The notes beneath the pieces are model-generated. The model saw nothing but the letters and a program-made list of their open reading frames with translations. It ran no database searches and was not told where the DNA came from. A program made the translations under genes and the position numbers. Shown one piece after another: positions 1-9,126 of a stretch of 64,000 nt of DNA (position 1 is the first letter of the stretch; each line of letters begins with the position of its first letter). Source of the DNA: Pseudomonas fluorescens (GTDB taxonomy: Bacteria; Pseudomonadota; Gammaproteobacteria; Pseudomonadales; Pseudomonadaceae); contig NZ_JAGGOF010000019.1 of the NCBI RefSeq assembly GCF_018614775.1, positions 62,001-126,000 of the forward strand, written 5' to 3'.

Positions 1-540
1 CTCGCGCTGGGCGTGTTGTTGTCGATCTGGAGCCTGCAACCGAGCTATTGGCGCTTCGAGCCCAAGGGGTTGCGCTGGCCCGGGTTGGGTGTACTGCTGA
101 TCGTGGCCCTGGGCGGTGTGATGGCCTGGGTCGCGACCGAGCACTTCAATCTGTCGTTCTATCGCCTCGGGGTCATTGCGTTGTGCAGCGCCGTGCTGGT
201 CTGGGTGGCCTCTTATGACCGCGATTACCTGTTGCCTCGCAGTCGGCTGAAAACCGCACTGACCTGGGTGGGCAGTCGCTCCTACGGGATCTATCTGATC
301 CACGTCCCGGTGTTCTTCCTGCTGCGCGAGCTGTGGTTCCGCTTTGCCCCGTTGGGCTCGTCGGACCCGGCCAGCCACCCGTGGCTGGCCCTGGCCTGTG
401 CCGTGTTGCTGATCGGGCTATTGAGTGAACTCAACTATCGGCTGGTCGAAATGCCCATGCGCAACCGGGGCGCCCGGTTGGTTGAACGCCTGTCCACCGC
501 CCGCACTGTCCTTCCCGTTACTGGAGCCCCTTCATGCTGA
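1..540 (+). CDS. Acyltransferase family 3 (OafA/YrhL-like), C-terminal part
   Basis: The reading frame is open from the first base, so the gene starts outside the window; 179 residues of its C-terminus are present. The visible part is a run of hydrophobic membrane segments separated by short loops, including the stretch SRSYGIYLIHVPVF, which is typical of the late helices of membrane-bound O-acyltransferases (acyltransferase family 3). Such enzymes transfer acetyl or other acyl groups to surface polysaccharides at the inner membrane. The C-terminal tail after the last helix is short and basic (NRGARLVERL). It overlaps the next gene by 7 bp, so the two are probably co-transcribed and may both act on cell-surface glycan or lipid modification; that link is inference. 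The N-terminal catalytic histidine region is not visible. Confidence 0.8.
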   Translation, partial: LALGVLLSIWSLQPSYWRFEPKGLRWPGLGVLLIVALGGVMAWVATEHFNLSFYRLGVIALCSAVLVWVASYDRDYLLPRSRLKTALTWVGSRSYGIYLIHVPVFFLLRELWFRFAPLGSSDPASHPWLALACAVLLIGLLSELNYRLVEMPMRNRGARLVERLSTARTVLPVTGAPSC

Positions 541-1358
541 GCCTTTTGAAGAAACTCACGGCGGGCACGCCTGCGCCCGCGACGCCTGCAGCCGAGAAGG
601 TCGACCCGTATATGCTCGGGCTGCACGATGCGATGCTCAGTGGCTGGTTCAACCAGCAGACGGGTGAGCTGTTCAGTGGTTTCCCGGTGACCGCGCAAGA
701 CACGCTGCTGGATGTGGGCTGTGGTGATGGCGGCAACGTGCATTTTTGCGCAATGCGCGGGGCGAAGATCATCATCGCCGACATCGACGCGGCCAAGGTC
801 GAGGCCACCCGGCAACGCTTGAGCGACACCCCGGCGCGCGGTGTCGAGTGCCATGTGACCGACTGCAACCCGTTGCCCATCGCCGACGCCACGGCCACCC
901 GCGTGGTCTCCACCGAGGTCATCGAGCACGTCGACGACCCGGCGCAATTTCTCGCCGAACTGGTGCGGGTCGGCCAGCCCGGTGCGCTGTACCTGCTGAG
1001 CGTGCCGCACCCCAGTTCCGAAGAGCTGCAAAAGGACATCGCCGCCCCGGAGTACTTCCAGAAGCCCAATCACATTCGCATCATCAGCGAGGAGCAGTTC
1101 AAGGCGATGGTCAGCGAGGCCGGGCTGGAGGTGTTGAGCCACAGCCAGTACGGTTTCTACTGGTCCATGTGGATGCTGTTGTTCTGGGAAGCCAAGGTTG
1201 ATTTCAGCAATGCCGACCACCCGTTGCTCAACCATTGGGCCGATACCTGGCAAGCCGTGCTGGACTCGCCGCGAGGCGCGCAGATCAAGCAGGCCCTGGA
1301 CGCGGTGGTGGCCAAGAGTCAGGTGATCATTGCGCGTAAGCCTGGGGCGCTTCCATAG
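534..1358 (+). CDS. Class I SAM-dependent methyltransferase
   Basis: A 274-residue cytoplasmic protein. The SAM-binding glycine motif LLDVGCGDGG lies at residues 58-67, followed by an acidic loop (IIADIDAAKVEATR) and a later VSTEVIEHVDDP segment characteristic of the Methyltransf_11 family. The ATG lies inside the end of the upstream acyltransferase gene, suggesting translational coupling. The substrate cannot be read from the sequence. Its pairing with an O-acyltransferase suggests a role in lipopolysaccharide or glycan modification, but ubiquinone-like or other small-molecule methylation is equally possible. A hairpin terminator follows 40 bp downstream and closes the transcription unit. 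Confidence 0.85.
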   Translation: MLSLLKKLTAGTPAPATPAAEKVDPYMLGLHDAMLSGWFNQQTGELFSGFPVTAQDTLLDVGCGDGGNVHFCAMRGAKIIIADIDAAKVEATRQRLSDTPARGVECHVTDCNPLPIADATATRVVSTEVIEHVDDPAQFLAELVRVGQPGALYLLSVPHPSSEELQKDIAAPEYFQKPNHIRIISEEQFKAMVSEAGLEVLSHSQYGFYWSMWMLLFWEAKVDFSNADHPLLNHWADTWQAVLDSPRGAQIKQALDAVVAKSQVIIARKPGALP

Positions 1359-1397
1359 GCTCTTGTGTCGCAAGGGCTTTTGTAGCGTGGCAAGGGA

Positions 1398-1429
1398 GCC
1401 GGTAGCGTTAATCTATCGGCCTTTTCTTT
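1398..1429 (+). terminator. Rho-independent terminator
   Basis: An 8-bp stem (GCCGGTAG paired with CTATCGGC, one G-T wobble) around a 7-base loop, followed by CTTTTCTTT. It lies between the methyltransferase gene and the DUF3142 gene on the same strand. Confidence 0.7.
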
Positions 1430-1445
1430 GGGGTGGTGAGGCTTC

Positions 1446-2639
1446 ATGCGTGTTATTTTCCGGCTGTCGCTGGCCTTTGCCGCGCTGCTTTTGAGCGGCT
1501 GCGAACAACCCCCGGCCCAGCCTCTGGACCAACAACTCTACATCTGGCAACGCCAATGGACGCCGGCCCACGCGTCGGCGTTGCAGCAAAGCCGTGGCGA
1601 TTTCTCCAGCCTGCGGGTGCTGGCGCTGCAAGCCTTTCCCGGAGCGGGTTGGAGCCGTGCGCACATCGACCCGGCACTGCTCAAGGCTGACGGCCGTCCG
1701 TTGATCGCGGTGATTCGGCTGGACGGCCAGCTTAAAACCCTGGATCAGGACGATGTCATTGCGCAGGTCCAGCAGCTCCTCAGTGACTGGCAAGCCCAAG
1801 GCCTGTCCCCGGTGGGGGTGGAGATCGACCACGACGCCGGCAACGCACGGTTGCCGGCCTATGGAGAATTCCTCGGTCGATTGCGACACAGCTTGCCAGC
1901 CAGCTTGCGCTTGAGTATCACGGCGCTGCCAGCCTGGCTCGACAGTCCTGCACTTCCAGGCTTGCTGGAAGTGGTGGACAGCAGCGTGCTGCAGGTTCAC
2001 GCGGTGAGCGATCCTCGCCAGGGACTGTTCGATCCGAACCAGGCCCGGCGCTGGGCTGAACGCTGGAGCGTGGTCACCCCGCACCCGTTTTACCTGGCGC
2101 TGCCGGCCTATGGCGTGGCGCTGCTGACCCAGGAAAGCGGCGTGCCGGTGGTGGAAAGCGAGGTGCCGATCGATCGCGGCGGTGAGCGGCGCGAGTTGCT
2201 GGCTGATCCGCAGCAAGTGGCCGGCCTCGCGGCAGACTTGCGCGCCGAGCCGCCAAAACACCTGGCCGGGCTGATCTGGTTTCGCCTGCCGCTGGCGGGC
2301 GACCGTCGGGCCTGGAGCCTGACCACCCTCGGGGCGGTTACCCGCGGTGATCGCCTGGACAGCCGCCTGGCCGTGCACCTGGAGGAGAAGGGCGGTGTGT
2401 ACGACATTTATCTGGTTAACCCGGGCAATCTCGACAGCCCCTGGCCCCAGCGCCTGACGCTGGCCGTCGGTGGGTGTGACGGCGTCGATGCCTTGGCCGG
2501 TTACACGTTGCAACAAACTCCCGGACTGCTTACCTTCACCCGCATTCAGGAAGGCCGCTTGGCCGCCGGTACCCAACGCGCGATCGGCTGGGCACGCTGT
2601 ACAAAAATTGATCAAGGAGCTTCCAATGTTTACCCGTAA
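1446..2639 (+). CDS. DUF3142 domain-containing lipoprotein
   Basis: A 397-residue protein with a lipoprotein signal peptide: a basic start, a hydrophobic core and a lipobox LSGC with the acylated cysteine at residue 19. It is therefore probably anchored in the inner or outer membrane facing the periplasm. The body resembles DUF3142 proteins, whose fold looks like a TIM-barrel hydrolase (IAVIRLDGQ, VEIDHDAGNARLPAY with clustered acidic residues), but no enzyme activity is established that I know of. It overlaps the next gene by 14 bp and they form a pair that I recall occurring together in Pseudomonas, so the two probably act in the same periplasmic process. Confidence 0.8.
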   Translation: MRVIFRLSLAFAALLLSGCEQPPAQPLDQQLYIWQRQWTPAHASALQQSRGDFSSLRVLALQAFPGAGWSRAHIDPALLKADGRPLIAVIRLDGQLKTLDQDDVIAQVQQLLSDWQAQGLSPVGVEIDHDAGNARLPAYGEFLGRLRHSLPASLRLSITALPAWLDSPALPGLLEVVDSSVLQVHAVSDPRQGLFDPNQARRWAERWSVVTPHPFYLALPAYGVALLTQESGVPVVESEVPIDRGGERRELLADPQQVAGLAADLRAEPPKHLAGLIWFRLPLAGDRRAWSLTTLGAVTRGDRLDSRLAVHLEEKGGVYDIYLVNPGNLDSPWPQRLTLAVGGCDGVDALAGYTLQQTPGLLTFTRIQEGRLAAGTQRAIGWARCTKIDQGASNVYP

Positions 2640-4776
2640 GTGGCCTCGTCGCCTGCTGTGTCTGAGCCTCAGCTTGCCGCTGGGCCACGCGTTGGCGTGC
2701 GGGCCGGACTTCCCGATGCGCCTGCTGGATAACCGCGCCCAGTCACTGGCCGAATTGCCCGAAGGCAGCTTTCGTTTCGAGGTCAGCCGCCTCGGCCAGG
2801 CGATTGCCGGGCTCAAGCCGGCTACCGAGGCGACGCGCAACCCGGACTATAGCTACGACGGCGAGTCTGCTTACATTGAGCAGCGTAATCAGGCCGAGCG
2901 GATTGGCCTGACCCCACCGCAACAGGCGGTGGTGGAGCGCCTGCGGGCCCTGAGCGATGCCGAACAGATTGCCACCGAGGCGGCAAACCTGCCGGCCGAG
3001 CTGCGCTTGTACGCCCTTGGTGCGGCGGCCTTCAATGCCGGTGAACATCAGCGTGCCGCCGAAGCGTTCCAGCAATTGCTGGCGTTGCCGGCGGACCAGC
3101 GCCCGTTGCGCAGCACCTGGGCGGCGTATTCCCTGGGGCGCGCGTTATTTGCCATGAGCGCCGAGGCCGGCAGCGGCGAACCGGCGGCCTTGCAGAATCA
3201 GGCCCGGACAGCGTTCCGCCAGGCCCGGGAGATGAGCGCGGCCGGTTTCAGCGATCCGCTGGAGCTGGGTGTCGCCAGCCTTGGCGAAGAAGCCCGGGTG
3301 GCCTACACCGCTGACGACTGGGACAGTGCCATCGGACTCTATGCGAGCCAGTCCCTGCAAGGTTCTCCGGTCGGCTACAGCTCGTTGCTGCAACTGGCGG
3401 GCGATTTGTACGTCCAGCCGGATGAACACTTGGCTGAGTTGCTCAAGACCCGCGCGGTGCAGCGCTTGGCGGTTGCGTACCTGCTCAGCCGCGTCGGCTG
3501 GTGGGACGGTGAGGAACCTTCGGGTGAGAAGCGGCTGCTCAAGCTGCTGCAAGCCAACGCCCAGGACAACCTGGAGGATGCCGACCGTCTGGCGGCGGTG
3601 AGCTACCAGCACGCTGATTACGCCAGCGCCAAAGCCTTTGTGGATAAGGCCGCCGACACTGGGTTGGCGTGGTGGGTGCGGGCCAAACTGGCGCTGCGTG
3701 ACGGGGACAAGGTGGCCGCAGCGGCGGCCTATGCGAAAGCGGCCCAGGCGTTTTCGAAGGACGAATCCTGGGGTAACCGCCGTACGCCGGATTGGGACTA
3801 CGAATCGGTGCAGCCCAAGTGCCGGGTGGAGGGTGAAAGCGCGATCCTCGCCTTGCAACGAGGCGACTACCTGCAAGCCTTCGATCAGCTCTATCGCGGG
3901 CAAGGCAATTATTGGTATGACGCCGCCGCGGTCGCTGAGCGTGTGCTGACGGTGGACGAACTCAAGCAGTACGTCGATGCGCAAGTCCCCGCGCCACCGG
4001 CGTTGAGCCAACAGGATCGCGACAACTACGTACCATTGCCGGTGGCTGCGAGCCTGCGCAACCTGCTGGGGCGCCGTTTGCTCAGGGAAGGGCGCTACGA
4101 CGAAGCACCGGCCTACTTTGACAACGCCGACCTGCAGAACAAGGCCAGGTTCTACGGGCAGTTGCTTCAGGACGCGGAATCCAAATGGTGGCCAACCCGG
4201 CAGGCCGAGGCCTATTTCAATGCCTCCTGGATGGCGCGTAAGTGGGGTATGGAGTTGCTCGGTTATGAGATGGCGCCGGATTACGCCAGCCTCGGCGGCA
4301 CTTACAGCCTGGAGCCGGTTGAATTGAAGGTCGGTCCCCTGGTCGCCGAAGGTGAAGTACAACGCCAGCAGGCCAGCGCCGCGCAGCCGGACGTGCGCTA
4401 CCACTATCGATTCGTCGCCACGGCGCTGGCAAGCCAGGCGGCCGACCATCTGCCCCATACCAGCCAGGCGTTTGCGGCGGTGCTGTGCAAAGCGGTCGGC
4501 TATAACTCAAGCCTTGAAGAGCAGAGCGCGTTGTACCAACGGTATGTGAAGGAAGGCCCCTACGTGACGTGGGCCGGAGATTTCGGTCATCAATGTCAGG
4601 AGCCGGATTTCCGTCAGGCGGACAAGCGCTACGTCACCCAGGCCCTGGACCCGATTCGCGCAACGCTGAGGCCTTACAAGGTTTGGCTGCAAGCCGGCGG
4701 TGTGGTGCTGGTGGTCGCGGTGGCATTGGGATGGATCAGCCGGCGCCGGCGTAACGCCCGCAAGTCCGAAGCCTGA
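2626..4776 (+). CDS. Exported helical-repeat (TPR-like) protein of unknown function
   Basis: I use the ATG at 2626, preceded by AAGGAG, and not in-frame upstream starts that would lie deep inside the lipoprotein gene. The 716-residue product begins with a clear signal peptide (residues about 1-24, ending HALAC). A long region of alanine/leucine-rich helical pairs such as GAAAFNAGEHQRAAEAF reads as TPR or Sel1-like repeats. Near the C-terminus there is one membrane helix (AGGVVLVVAVALGWI) followed by a basic cytoplasmic tail. The topology is thus a periplasmic repeat scaffold anchored by a C-terminal helix. It is translationally coupled to the DUF3142 lipoprotein. I do not recognise a named family. 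Confidence 0.75.
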   Translation: MFTRKWPRRLLCLSLSLPLGHALACGPDFPMRLLDNRAQSLAELPEGSFRFEVSRLGQAIAGLKPATEATRNPDYSYDGESAYIEQRNQAERIGLTPPQQAVVERLRALSDAEQIATEAANLPAELRLYALGAAAFNAGEHQRAAEAFQQLLALPADQRPLRSTWAAYSLGRALFAMSAEAGSGEPAALQNQARTAFRQAREMSAAGFSDPLELGVASLGEEARVAYTADDWDSAIGLYASQSLQGSPVGYSSLLQLAGDLYVQPDEHLAELLKTRAVQRLAVAYLLSRVGWWDGEEPSGEKRLLKLLQANAQDNLEDADRLAAVSYQHADYASAKAFVDKAADTGLAWWVRAKLALRDGDKVAAAAAYAKAAQAFSKDESWGNRRTPDWDYESVQPKCRVEGESAILALQRGDYLQAFDQLYRGQGNYWYDAAAVAERVLTVDELKQYVDAQVPAPPALSQQDRDNYVPLPVAASLRNLLGRRLLREGRYDEAPAYFDNADLQNKARFYGQLLQDAESKWWPTRQAEAYFNASWMARKWGMELLGYEMAPDYASLGGTYSLEPVELKVGPLVAEGEVQRQQASAAQPDVRYHYRFVATALASQAADHLPHTSQAFAAVLCKAVGYNSSLEEQSALYQRYVKEGPYVTWAGDFGHQCQEPDFRQADKRYVTQALDPIRATLRPYKVWLQAGGVVLVVAVALGWISRRRRNARKSEA

Positions 4777-4794
4777 GCCGAAATCCAATCCCCC

Positions 4795-4882
4795 TGTGGG
4801 AGCGAGCCTGCTCGCGAAGAACGATAACGCGGTATGCCTGTAAAACCGCAGTGTTCGCCTCGCGAGCCGGCTCGCTCCCACA
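4795..4882. repeat. REPIN (inverted pair of REP sequences)
   Basis: Two REP units face each other: TGTGGGAGCGAGCCTGCTCG at the left end and its near-complement CGAGCCGGCTCGCTCCCACA at the right, separated by about 45 bases. This is the commonest REP class in this window. It occupies part of the 302-bp gap between the repeat-protein gene and the zinc operon. Confidence 0.85.
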
Positions 4883-4994
4883 TGTGCCCCCCGACCTGTC
4901 TAGCCGTTCTCTCCCTGATTTCGGTCAGGACCCAAGTCAAGAAGCAACACCGCTTCTGGCATGAAGAATTCCAAACGGAAATTTCACAGCTATC

Positions 4995-5007
4995 GTTATA
5001 AGGTAAC
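4995..5007. promoter_or_regulatory. Candidate Zur box upstream of the SPFH/P-ATPase operon
   Basis: GTTATAAGGTAAC matches the recalled gamma-proteobacterial Zur core GTTATANTATAAC at 10 of its 12 defined positions and is a near-palindrome (CGTTAT/GTAACG arms). It lies about 70 bp before the first gene of an operon whose last gene resembles the Zur-controlled HmtA ATPase. A second half-site, TATAAC, follows at 5012-5017. Confidence 0.5.
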
Positions 5008-5078
5008 GCCATATAACGGAGCGGCGGTGGCCTCTGTCCACGGCCCCGGATTCTGTTCGCCACAAGCGTTGGGGTGGT

Positions 5079-7040
5079 ATGCAAGTCGATCTTGATGTCG
5101 AGGCGGCGCAAGTCGCCGAATGGCCGCGCTTTCAGCAGGCGTTGTTTCAAGGGCAGCGGGTGAGGCGAATGGCCTTCGCGCTGGGCGGCGCGGCGGGTTT
5201 GGCACTCGTACTGGGGTTTTTCATCGGGCTGTTTTCACCGCTGTCGTTGTGGCCGGCCTTGCTGGTCAGCCAGGGAGCAGGCCTGCTGGTGCTGGTGGCG
5301 GGTCTGCAATCAGCCTGGTGGATCACCCAATGGCGCAGCAAGGCATTGCTGCCGGTCGCGGACCTCCTCATCTCGCAAAGCCAGCCTGCTGATAGCGTGG
5401 GATGGTATGAGCGCCTGCTCGAACGACTCGGTGCGCGCTGGATCGGCCTGTTAAGGCAAATCGGTGCGCCGACGTTATGGCTCGCCGGTTGGGCAACGGT
5501 GATCTTGCTGAGCCTTGAGCAAGCGTGGAACCTGTCGTTGCCCGCTGCCGCCCTGGGAGCGTCGGCCAGCGTGGGGGCGGTGCTGTCGTTGTTGTTGGCG
5601 TTCGGGCTCTTGGTGTTCGAGCGCCAGTTGGCCCAGCAACCTGCGATCGAGTGGCCGGAAGCGCAACCGCTGGCGCAACTGACGCGGGTGACAATCATCG
5701 TGCTGGTGCTCGGCGCGTTGTGCCTGCTGTTTGCAGGCGAAGCCTCTGTCTGGCCGGTGCGTCTGGCTGTGCTGATGGGCGTGTTGCCGGGAGGGGTGGC
5801 GGTGGAGCTGCTGCTGCGCGCCGTGCTGTCGCTGTTCAGCCCGCGCCGGGATACCTTGGAGCCGACGCTGCTGGGCCGCAGTGTCATTGCCGATCTGCTG
5901 CGCTGGCCGCCGCAACCGTTGCTGGCCTTGCAGCACGAATTGCACAACCGCTTCGGCATCGACCTGCGTCAGATCTGGGCATTCAGTTACATGCGCCGCG
6001 CCTTCCTGCCGGTGTTGGCGTTGGTCGCCTTGGTGGGCTGGTTGCTGACCGGCGTGCACGAGGTGCCGTTGCAGGGGCGCGGTATCTATGAGCGCTTCGG
6101 CAAACCCGTGGAAGTGTTCGGCCCGGGCCTGCACGCTGGATTGCCTTGGCCGTGGGGCAGGGTGCTCAATGTCGAGAATGGGGTGGTGCATGAACTGGCG
6201 ACCAGCGGGGCCGACACCCGGGCACCCGTAGAAACCGAGCCGGCGGAGGGGCCGGCGCCAGCCATTGCCAATCGTCTCTGGGACGCCAGCCATGTAAACG
6301 ACAAGTCCCAGGTCATTGCCAGCCGTCGTGCGGACCAGCAAAGCTTCCAGATCGTCAACATGGACGTGCGCTTCGTCTATCGCATTGGCCTGACGGATGC
6401 CGCGGCGTTGGCGGCGACCTACAACAGTGCCGATGTGCCGACGCTGATCCGCAGCACCGCCAGTCGCATCCTGGTGCATGAGTTTGCTACGCGCACGCTG
6501 GACGGTTTGCTGGGTGCGGATCGTGTCAGCCTGGCCGATGAGATCGGTCGTGCGGTACAGGCGGATTTGCAATCGCTCGACAGCGGCGTGGAAATCCTCG
6601 CGACGGTGGTGGAGGCGATTCACCCGCCGGCCGGTGCAGCCAATGCCTACCACGGCGTCCAAGCGGCGCAGATCGGTGCCCAGGCACTGATTTCACGGGA
6701 GCGCGGCGCGGCGGCGGAGCAAACCAACCAGGCGCAACTGCAGGCCAGCACCGCCCATGACCAGGCCGAAGCCAGCGCACGGGAGATCAATGCGACCGCC
6801 CAGGCTGCCGACCTGCGGTTCAACGCGGATCGCAACGCCTATGCATCGGCCGGCCACGCGTTCGTGCTGGAGCGCTACCTGGGCCAACTGAGCCAGGGCC
6901 TTGGCAATGCCAAGCTGTTGATTCTCGATCATCGCCTGGGCGGTAGCGGCAACGCGCCGACCATCGACCTGCGTACCTTCACGCTGCCGGCAGACCCTGC
7001 GTCGCCGCGTAACCCTGTCTCGCCAGGAGCTGCCCATTGA
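5079..7040 (+). CDS. SPFH/prohibitin-family membrane protein (HflK-like, polytopic)
   Basis: A 653-residue membrane protein. The first half is a set of hydrophobic helices (for example ALGGAAGLALVLGFFIGLF near residue 30). After a further helix near residue 310 (FLPVLALVALVGWLL) comes a prohibitin/SPFH domain beginning EVPLQGRGIYERFGKPVEVFGPG, with a helical alanine/glutamine-rich tail that would coil. The SPFH domain is like that of HflK, a modulator of FtsH, but the polytopic N-terminus is not normal for true HflK (about 400 residues). It starts a four-gene operon with 4-bp overlaps ending in a metal ATPase. The arrangement parallels the hmtA operon of P. aeruginosa (PA2439-PA2435, from memory), so a role in zinc uptake or ATPase assembly is more likely than FtsH control. 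Confidence 0.8.
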   Translation: MQVDLDVEAAQVAEWPRFQQALFQGQRVRRMAFALGGAAGLALVLGFFIGLFSPLSLWPALLVSQGAGLLVLVAGLQSAWWITQWRSKALLPVADLLISQSQPADSVGWYERLLERLGARWIGLLRQIGAPTLWLAGWATVILLSLEQAWNLSLPAAALGASASVGAVLSLLLAFGLLVFERQLAQQPAIEWPEAQPLAQLTRVTIIVLVLGALCLLFAGEASVWPVRLAVLMGVLPGGVAVELLLRAVLSLFSPRRDTLEPTLLGRSVIADLLRWPPQPLLALQHELHNRFGIDLRQIWAFSYMRRAFLPVLALVALVGWLLTGVHEVPLQGRGIYERFGKPVEVFGPGLHAGLPWPWGRVLNVENGVVHELATSGADTRAPVETEPAEGPAPAIANRLWDASHVNDKSQVIASRRADQQSFQIVNMDVRFVYRIGLTDAAALAATYNSADVPTLIRSTASRILVHEFATRTLDGLLGADRVSLADEIGRAVQADLQSLDSGVEILATVVEAIHPPAGAANAYHGVQAAQIGAQALISRERGAAAEQTNQAQLQASTAHDQAEASAREINATAQAADLRFNADRNAYASAGHAFVLERYLGQLSQGLGNAKLLILDHRLGGSGNAPTIDLRTFTLPADPASPRNPVSPGAAH

Positions 7041-8077
7041 GCCAGTCCTCTTCACACGATCACCCTAACCATGCCGGTCACGATCACGGCCATGCCGGTC
7101 ATCACCACGGGCATCATCACCACCATCACGGCGATCCACAGGAAGCCGGCCCATTTCCCTGGCGGCGGATGGGCTGGGCGGCGCTGCTGGTTGCGTTCGC
7201 CGTAGCGGCCGCCAGCCTGGTGCAGGTGCGCTCGGGGGAAGCCACGGTGATCACCCGTTTCGGCAACCCGGCGCGGGTGTTGCTGCAGCCTGGCCTGGGC
7301 TGGCGCTGGCCGGCACCGTTCGAGGCGGCGATCCCGGTGGACCTGCGACTGCGCACCACCTCCAGCGGTCTGCAGGATGTCGGCACGCGCGATGGCCTGC
7401 GGATCATCGTCCAGGCCTACGTGGCGTGGCAGGTGCAGGGCGACCCGGACAACGTGCAGCGGTTCATGCGGGCGGTGCAGAACCAGCCGGACGAAGCGGC
7501 GCGGCAGATCCGTACTTTTGTCGGCTCGGCACTGGAAACCACTGCGGCCAGTTTTGATCTGGCGAACCTGGTCAACACCGATGCGAGCCAGGTGCACATC
7601 GCCGATTTCGAAGCCCAACTGCGCCAGCAGATCGACCAGCAATTGCTCGCCACCTATGGCGTGCGCGTGTTGCAGGTCGGCGTCGAGCGCCTGACCTTGC
7701 CCTCGGTGACGCTAACCGCCACGGTGGACCGCATGCGGGCCGAGCGCGAAACCATTGCCACCGAACGCACGGCCGTCGGCAAGCGCGAAGCGGCGCAGAT
7801 ACGTTCTGCCGCCGAGCGCGATGCGCGGGTCATGCAAGCCGATGCCACGGTGAAAGCCGCCGATATCGAGGCGCAAGCCCGGGTAGAAGCCGCCCGGATT
7901 TATGGCAAAGCGTACGCCGGCTCGCCGCAGCTCTATAACCTGCTGCGGTCGCTGGACACGTTGGGCACCCTCGTCAGCCCGAGTACCAAGCTGATCCTGC
8001 GCACCGACGCTGCACCGTTTCGCGTCCTGGTCGACGGCCCGCCCGCTGTGGAACCCAAAGGTGGAACACAACCATGA
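7037..8077 (+). CDS. SPFH/prohibitin-family protein with histidine-rich N-terminus (HflC-like)
   Basis: A 346-residue protein starting with TTG, overlapping the previous stop codon (TTGA) and preceded by AGGAG. Its first 31 residues contain 15 histidines in HDH, HHH and a run of six, facing the cytoplasm before a single membrane helix (AALLVAFAVAAASLVQV). The SPFH domain follows (SGEATVITRFGNPARVLLQPG) and then a long helical tail rich in alanine, arginine and glutamate. The histidine cluster is a plausible zinc reservoir or metallochaperone-like site; true HflC lacks it. It lies between two other SPFH genes and upstream of the P-type ATPase, all translationally coupled, so the proteins probably form a hetero-oligomeric membrane scaffold with the transporter. 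Confidence 0.8.
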   Translation: MSQSSSHDHPNHAGHDHGHAGHHHGHHHHHHGDPQEAGPFPWRRMGWAALLVAFAVAAASLVQVRSGEATVITRFGNPARVLLQPGLGWRWPAPFEAAIPVDLRLRTTSSGLQDVGTRDGLRIIVQAYVAWQVQGDPDNVQRFMRAVQNQPDEAARQIRTFVGSALETTAASFDLANLVNTDASQVHIADFEAQLRQQIDQQLLATYGVRVLQVGVERLTLPSVTLTATVDRMRAERETIATERTAVGKREAAQIRSAAERDARVMQADATVKAADIEAQARVEAARIYGKAYAGSPQLYNLLRSLDTLGTLVSPSTKLILRTDAAPFRVLVDGPPAVEPKGGTQP

Positions 8078-9126
8078 GTGTGGTTCCACGTGGAACAAAT
8101 GAGTTATCCAGCCCGTGGATTCAGGCGGGCCGCCTGGCTTTTCTTGGACTTTACGCAGTCACGGTATTGGCAGCGTTGGCCTGGGCTGTCTCCAATGTCC
8201 GGCAGATCGATCCGCAAAACCGCGCCGTGGTGCTGCACTTTGGCGCTTTGGATCGCATCCAGAATGCCGGCCTCCTGTTGGCATGGCCACGTCCCGTGGA
8301 ACAAGTGATCCTGCTGCCGGCAGCGGATCGGGTGCTCGAACGGCGCGTTGAGAATCTGCTGCGCTCGGACGCAGCATTGCAAGCTGACCGGGTTGCCAGC
8401 TTCGCTACGCCGGTCAGCGATGCACTGGCCGGCTCTGGTTATTTATTGACCGGTGATGCAGGCGTGGTGCAACTCGACGTGCGGGTGTTTTACAAAGTGA
8501 CCGAACCGTACGCCTTCGTACTTCAGGGCGAACACGTGTTGCCGGCGCTGGATCGGCTGGCGACCCGTAGCGCCTTGGCGCTGACGGCGGCGCGGGATCT
8601 GGACACGATTCTGGTCGCGCGCCCCGAATTGATCGGCAGCGACAGTCAGGCCGCCGAGCGCCGCGAACGCTTGCGTGGGGATCTGGTGCAAGGTATCAAC
8701 CGGCGCCTGGCTGACTTGGCAGCGACAGGGCAGGGGCTGGGCATCGAAGTGGTACGGGTCGATGTTCAATCGAGCCTGCCGGGTCCGGCGGTCAGTGCCT
8801 TCAATGCGGTGCTGACCGCCAGCCAGCAGGCGGACAAAGCGGTGGCCAACGCCCGCACCGAAGCCGAAAAACTCACCCAGACGGCGCGCCAGGACGCTGA
8901 CCGCGCCCTACTGGTTGCACACGCCCAGGCCAGCGAACGACTCGCCAGGGCATCGGCCGACACGGCGACGGTATTGGGGCTGGCGAAAACCCAGGGCACC
9001 GATCCGCAGATGCTGCTGCGCCTCTATCGCGAGCGAATGCCTGCGATTCTTCGCCAGGCCGGTTCAGTGACCACGGTCGATCCGAAAGACGATTCCCGCC
9101 TGATCATCCAGGGAGCCGAACAATGA
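8074..9126 (+). CDS. SPFH/prohibitin-family protein (HflK/HflC-like)
   Basis: A 350-residue protein with one N-terminal membrane helix (LGLYAVTVLAALAWAV), an SPFH domain (RQIDPQNRAVVLHFGAL) and a coiled tail (about residues 245-310). The ATG overlaps the upstream stop (ATGA) and its own stop overlaps the ATPase start. Codons 3-9 contain a complete ParB-site palindrome, so the first residues MSVVPRGTN are partly dictated by a DNA element rather than by protein function. It is the third SPFH protein of the operon and probably assembles with the other two around the metal ATPase. Confidence 0.8.
   Translation: MSVVPRGTNELSSPWIQAGRLAFLGLYAVTVLAALAWAVSNVRQIDPQNRAVVLHFGALDRIQNAGLLLAWPRPVEQVILLPAADRVLERRVENLLRSDAALQADRVASFATPVSDALAGSGYLLTGDAGVVQLDVRVFYKVTEPYAFVLQGEHVLPALDRLATRSALALTAARDLDTILVARPELIGSDSQAAERRERLRGDLVQGINRRLADLAATGQGLGIEVVRVDVQSSLPGPAVSAFNAVLTASQQADKAVANARTEAEKLTQTARQDADRALLVAHAQASERLARASADTATVLGLAKTQGTDPQMLLRLYRERMPAILRQAGSVTTVDPKDDSRLIIQGAEQ
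8082..8097. other. parS-like ParB binding site (1 of 3)
   Basis: GGTTCCACGTGGAACA contains the perfect 14-bp palindrome GTTCCAC/GTGGAAC and matches the parS consensus TGTTNCACGTGNAACA except at the first base. It lies inside the start of the third SPFH gene. As recalled, this is the sequence form of some P. aeruginosa parS sites. Confidence 0.8.

Noticed and set aside
2470..2625. N-terminal extension of the helical-repeat protein to 2470
   Set aside because: The extension lies antisense-free but inside the lipoprotein gene, with no ribosome site, whereas 2626 has AAGGAG and starts a signal peptide.
7055..7135. Histidine codon run as a his-operon attenuator leader
   Set aside because: It is the N-terminus of a full-length SPFH protein with a ribosome site, and no terminator hairpin follows.
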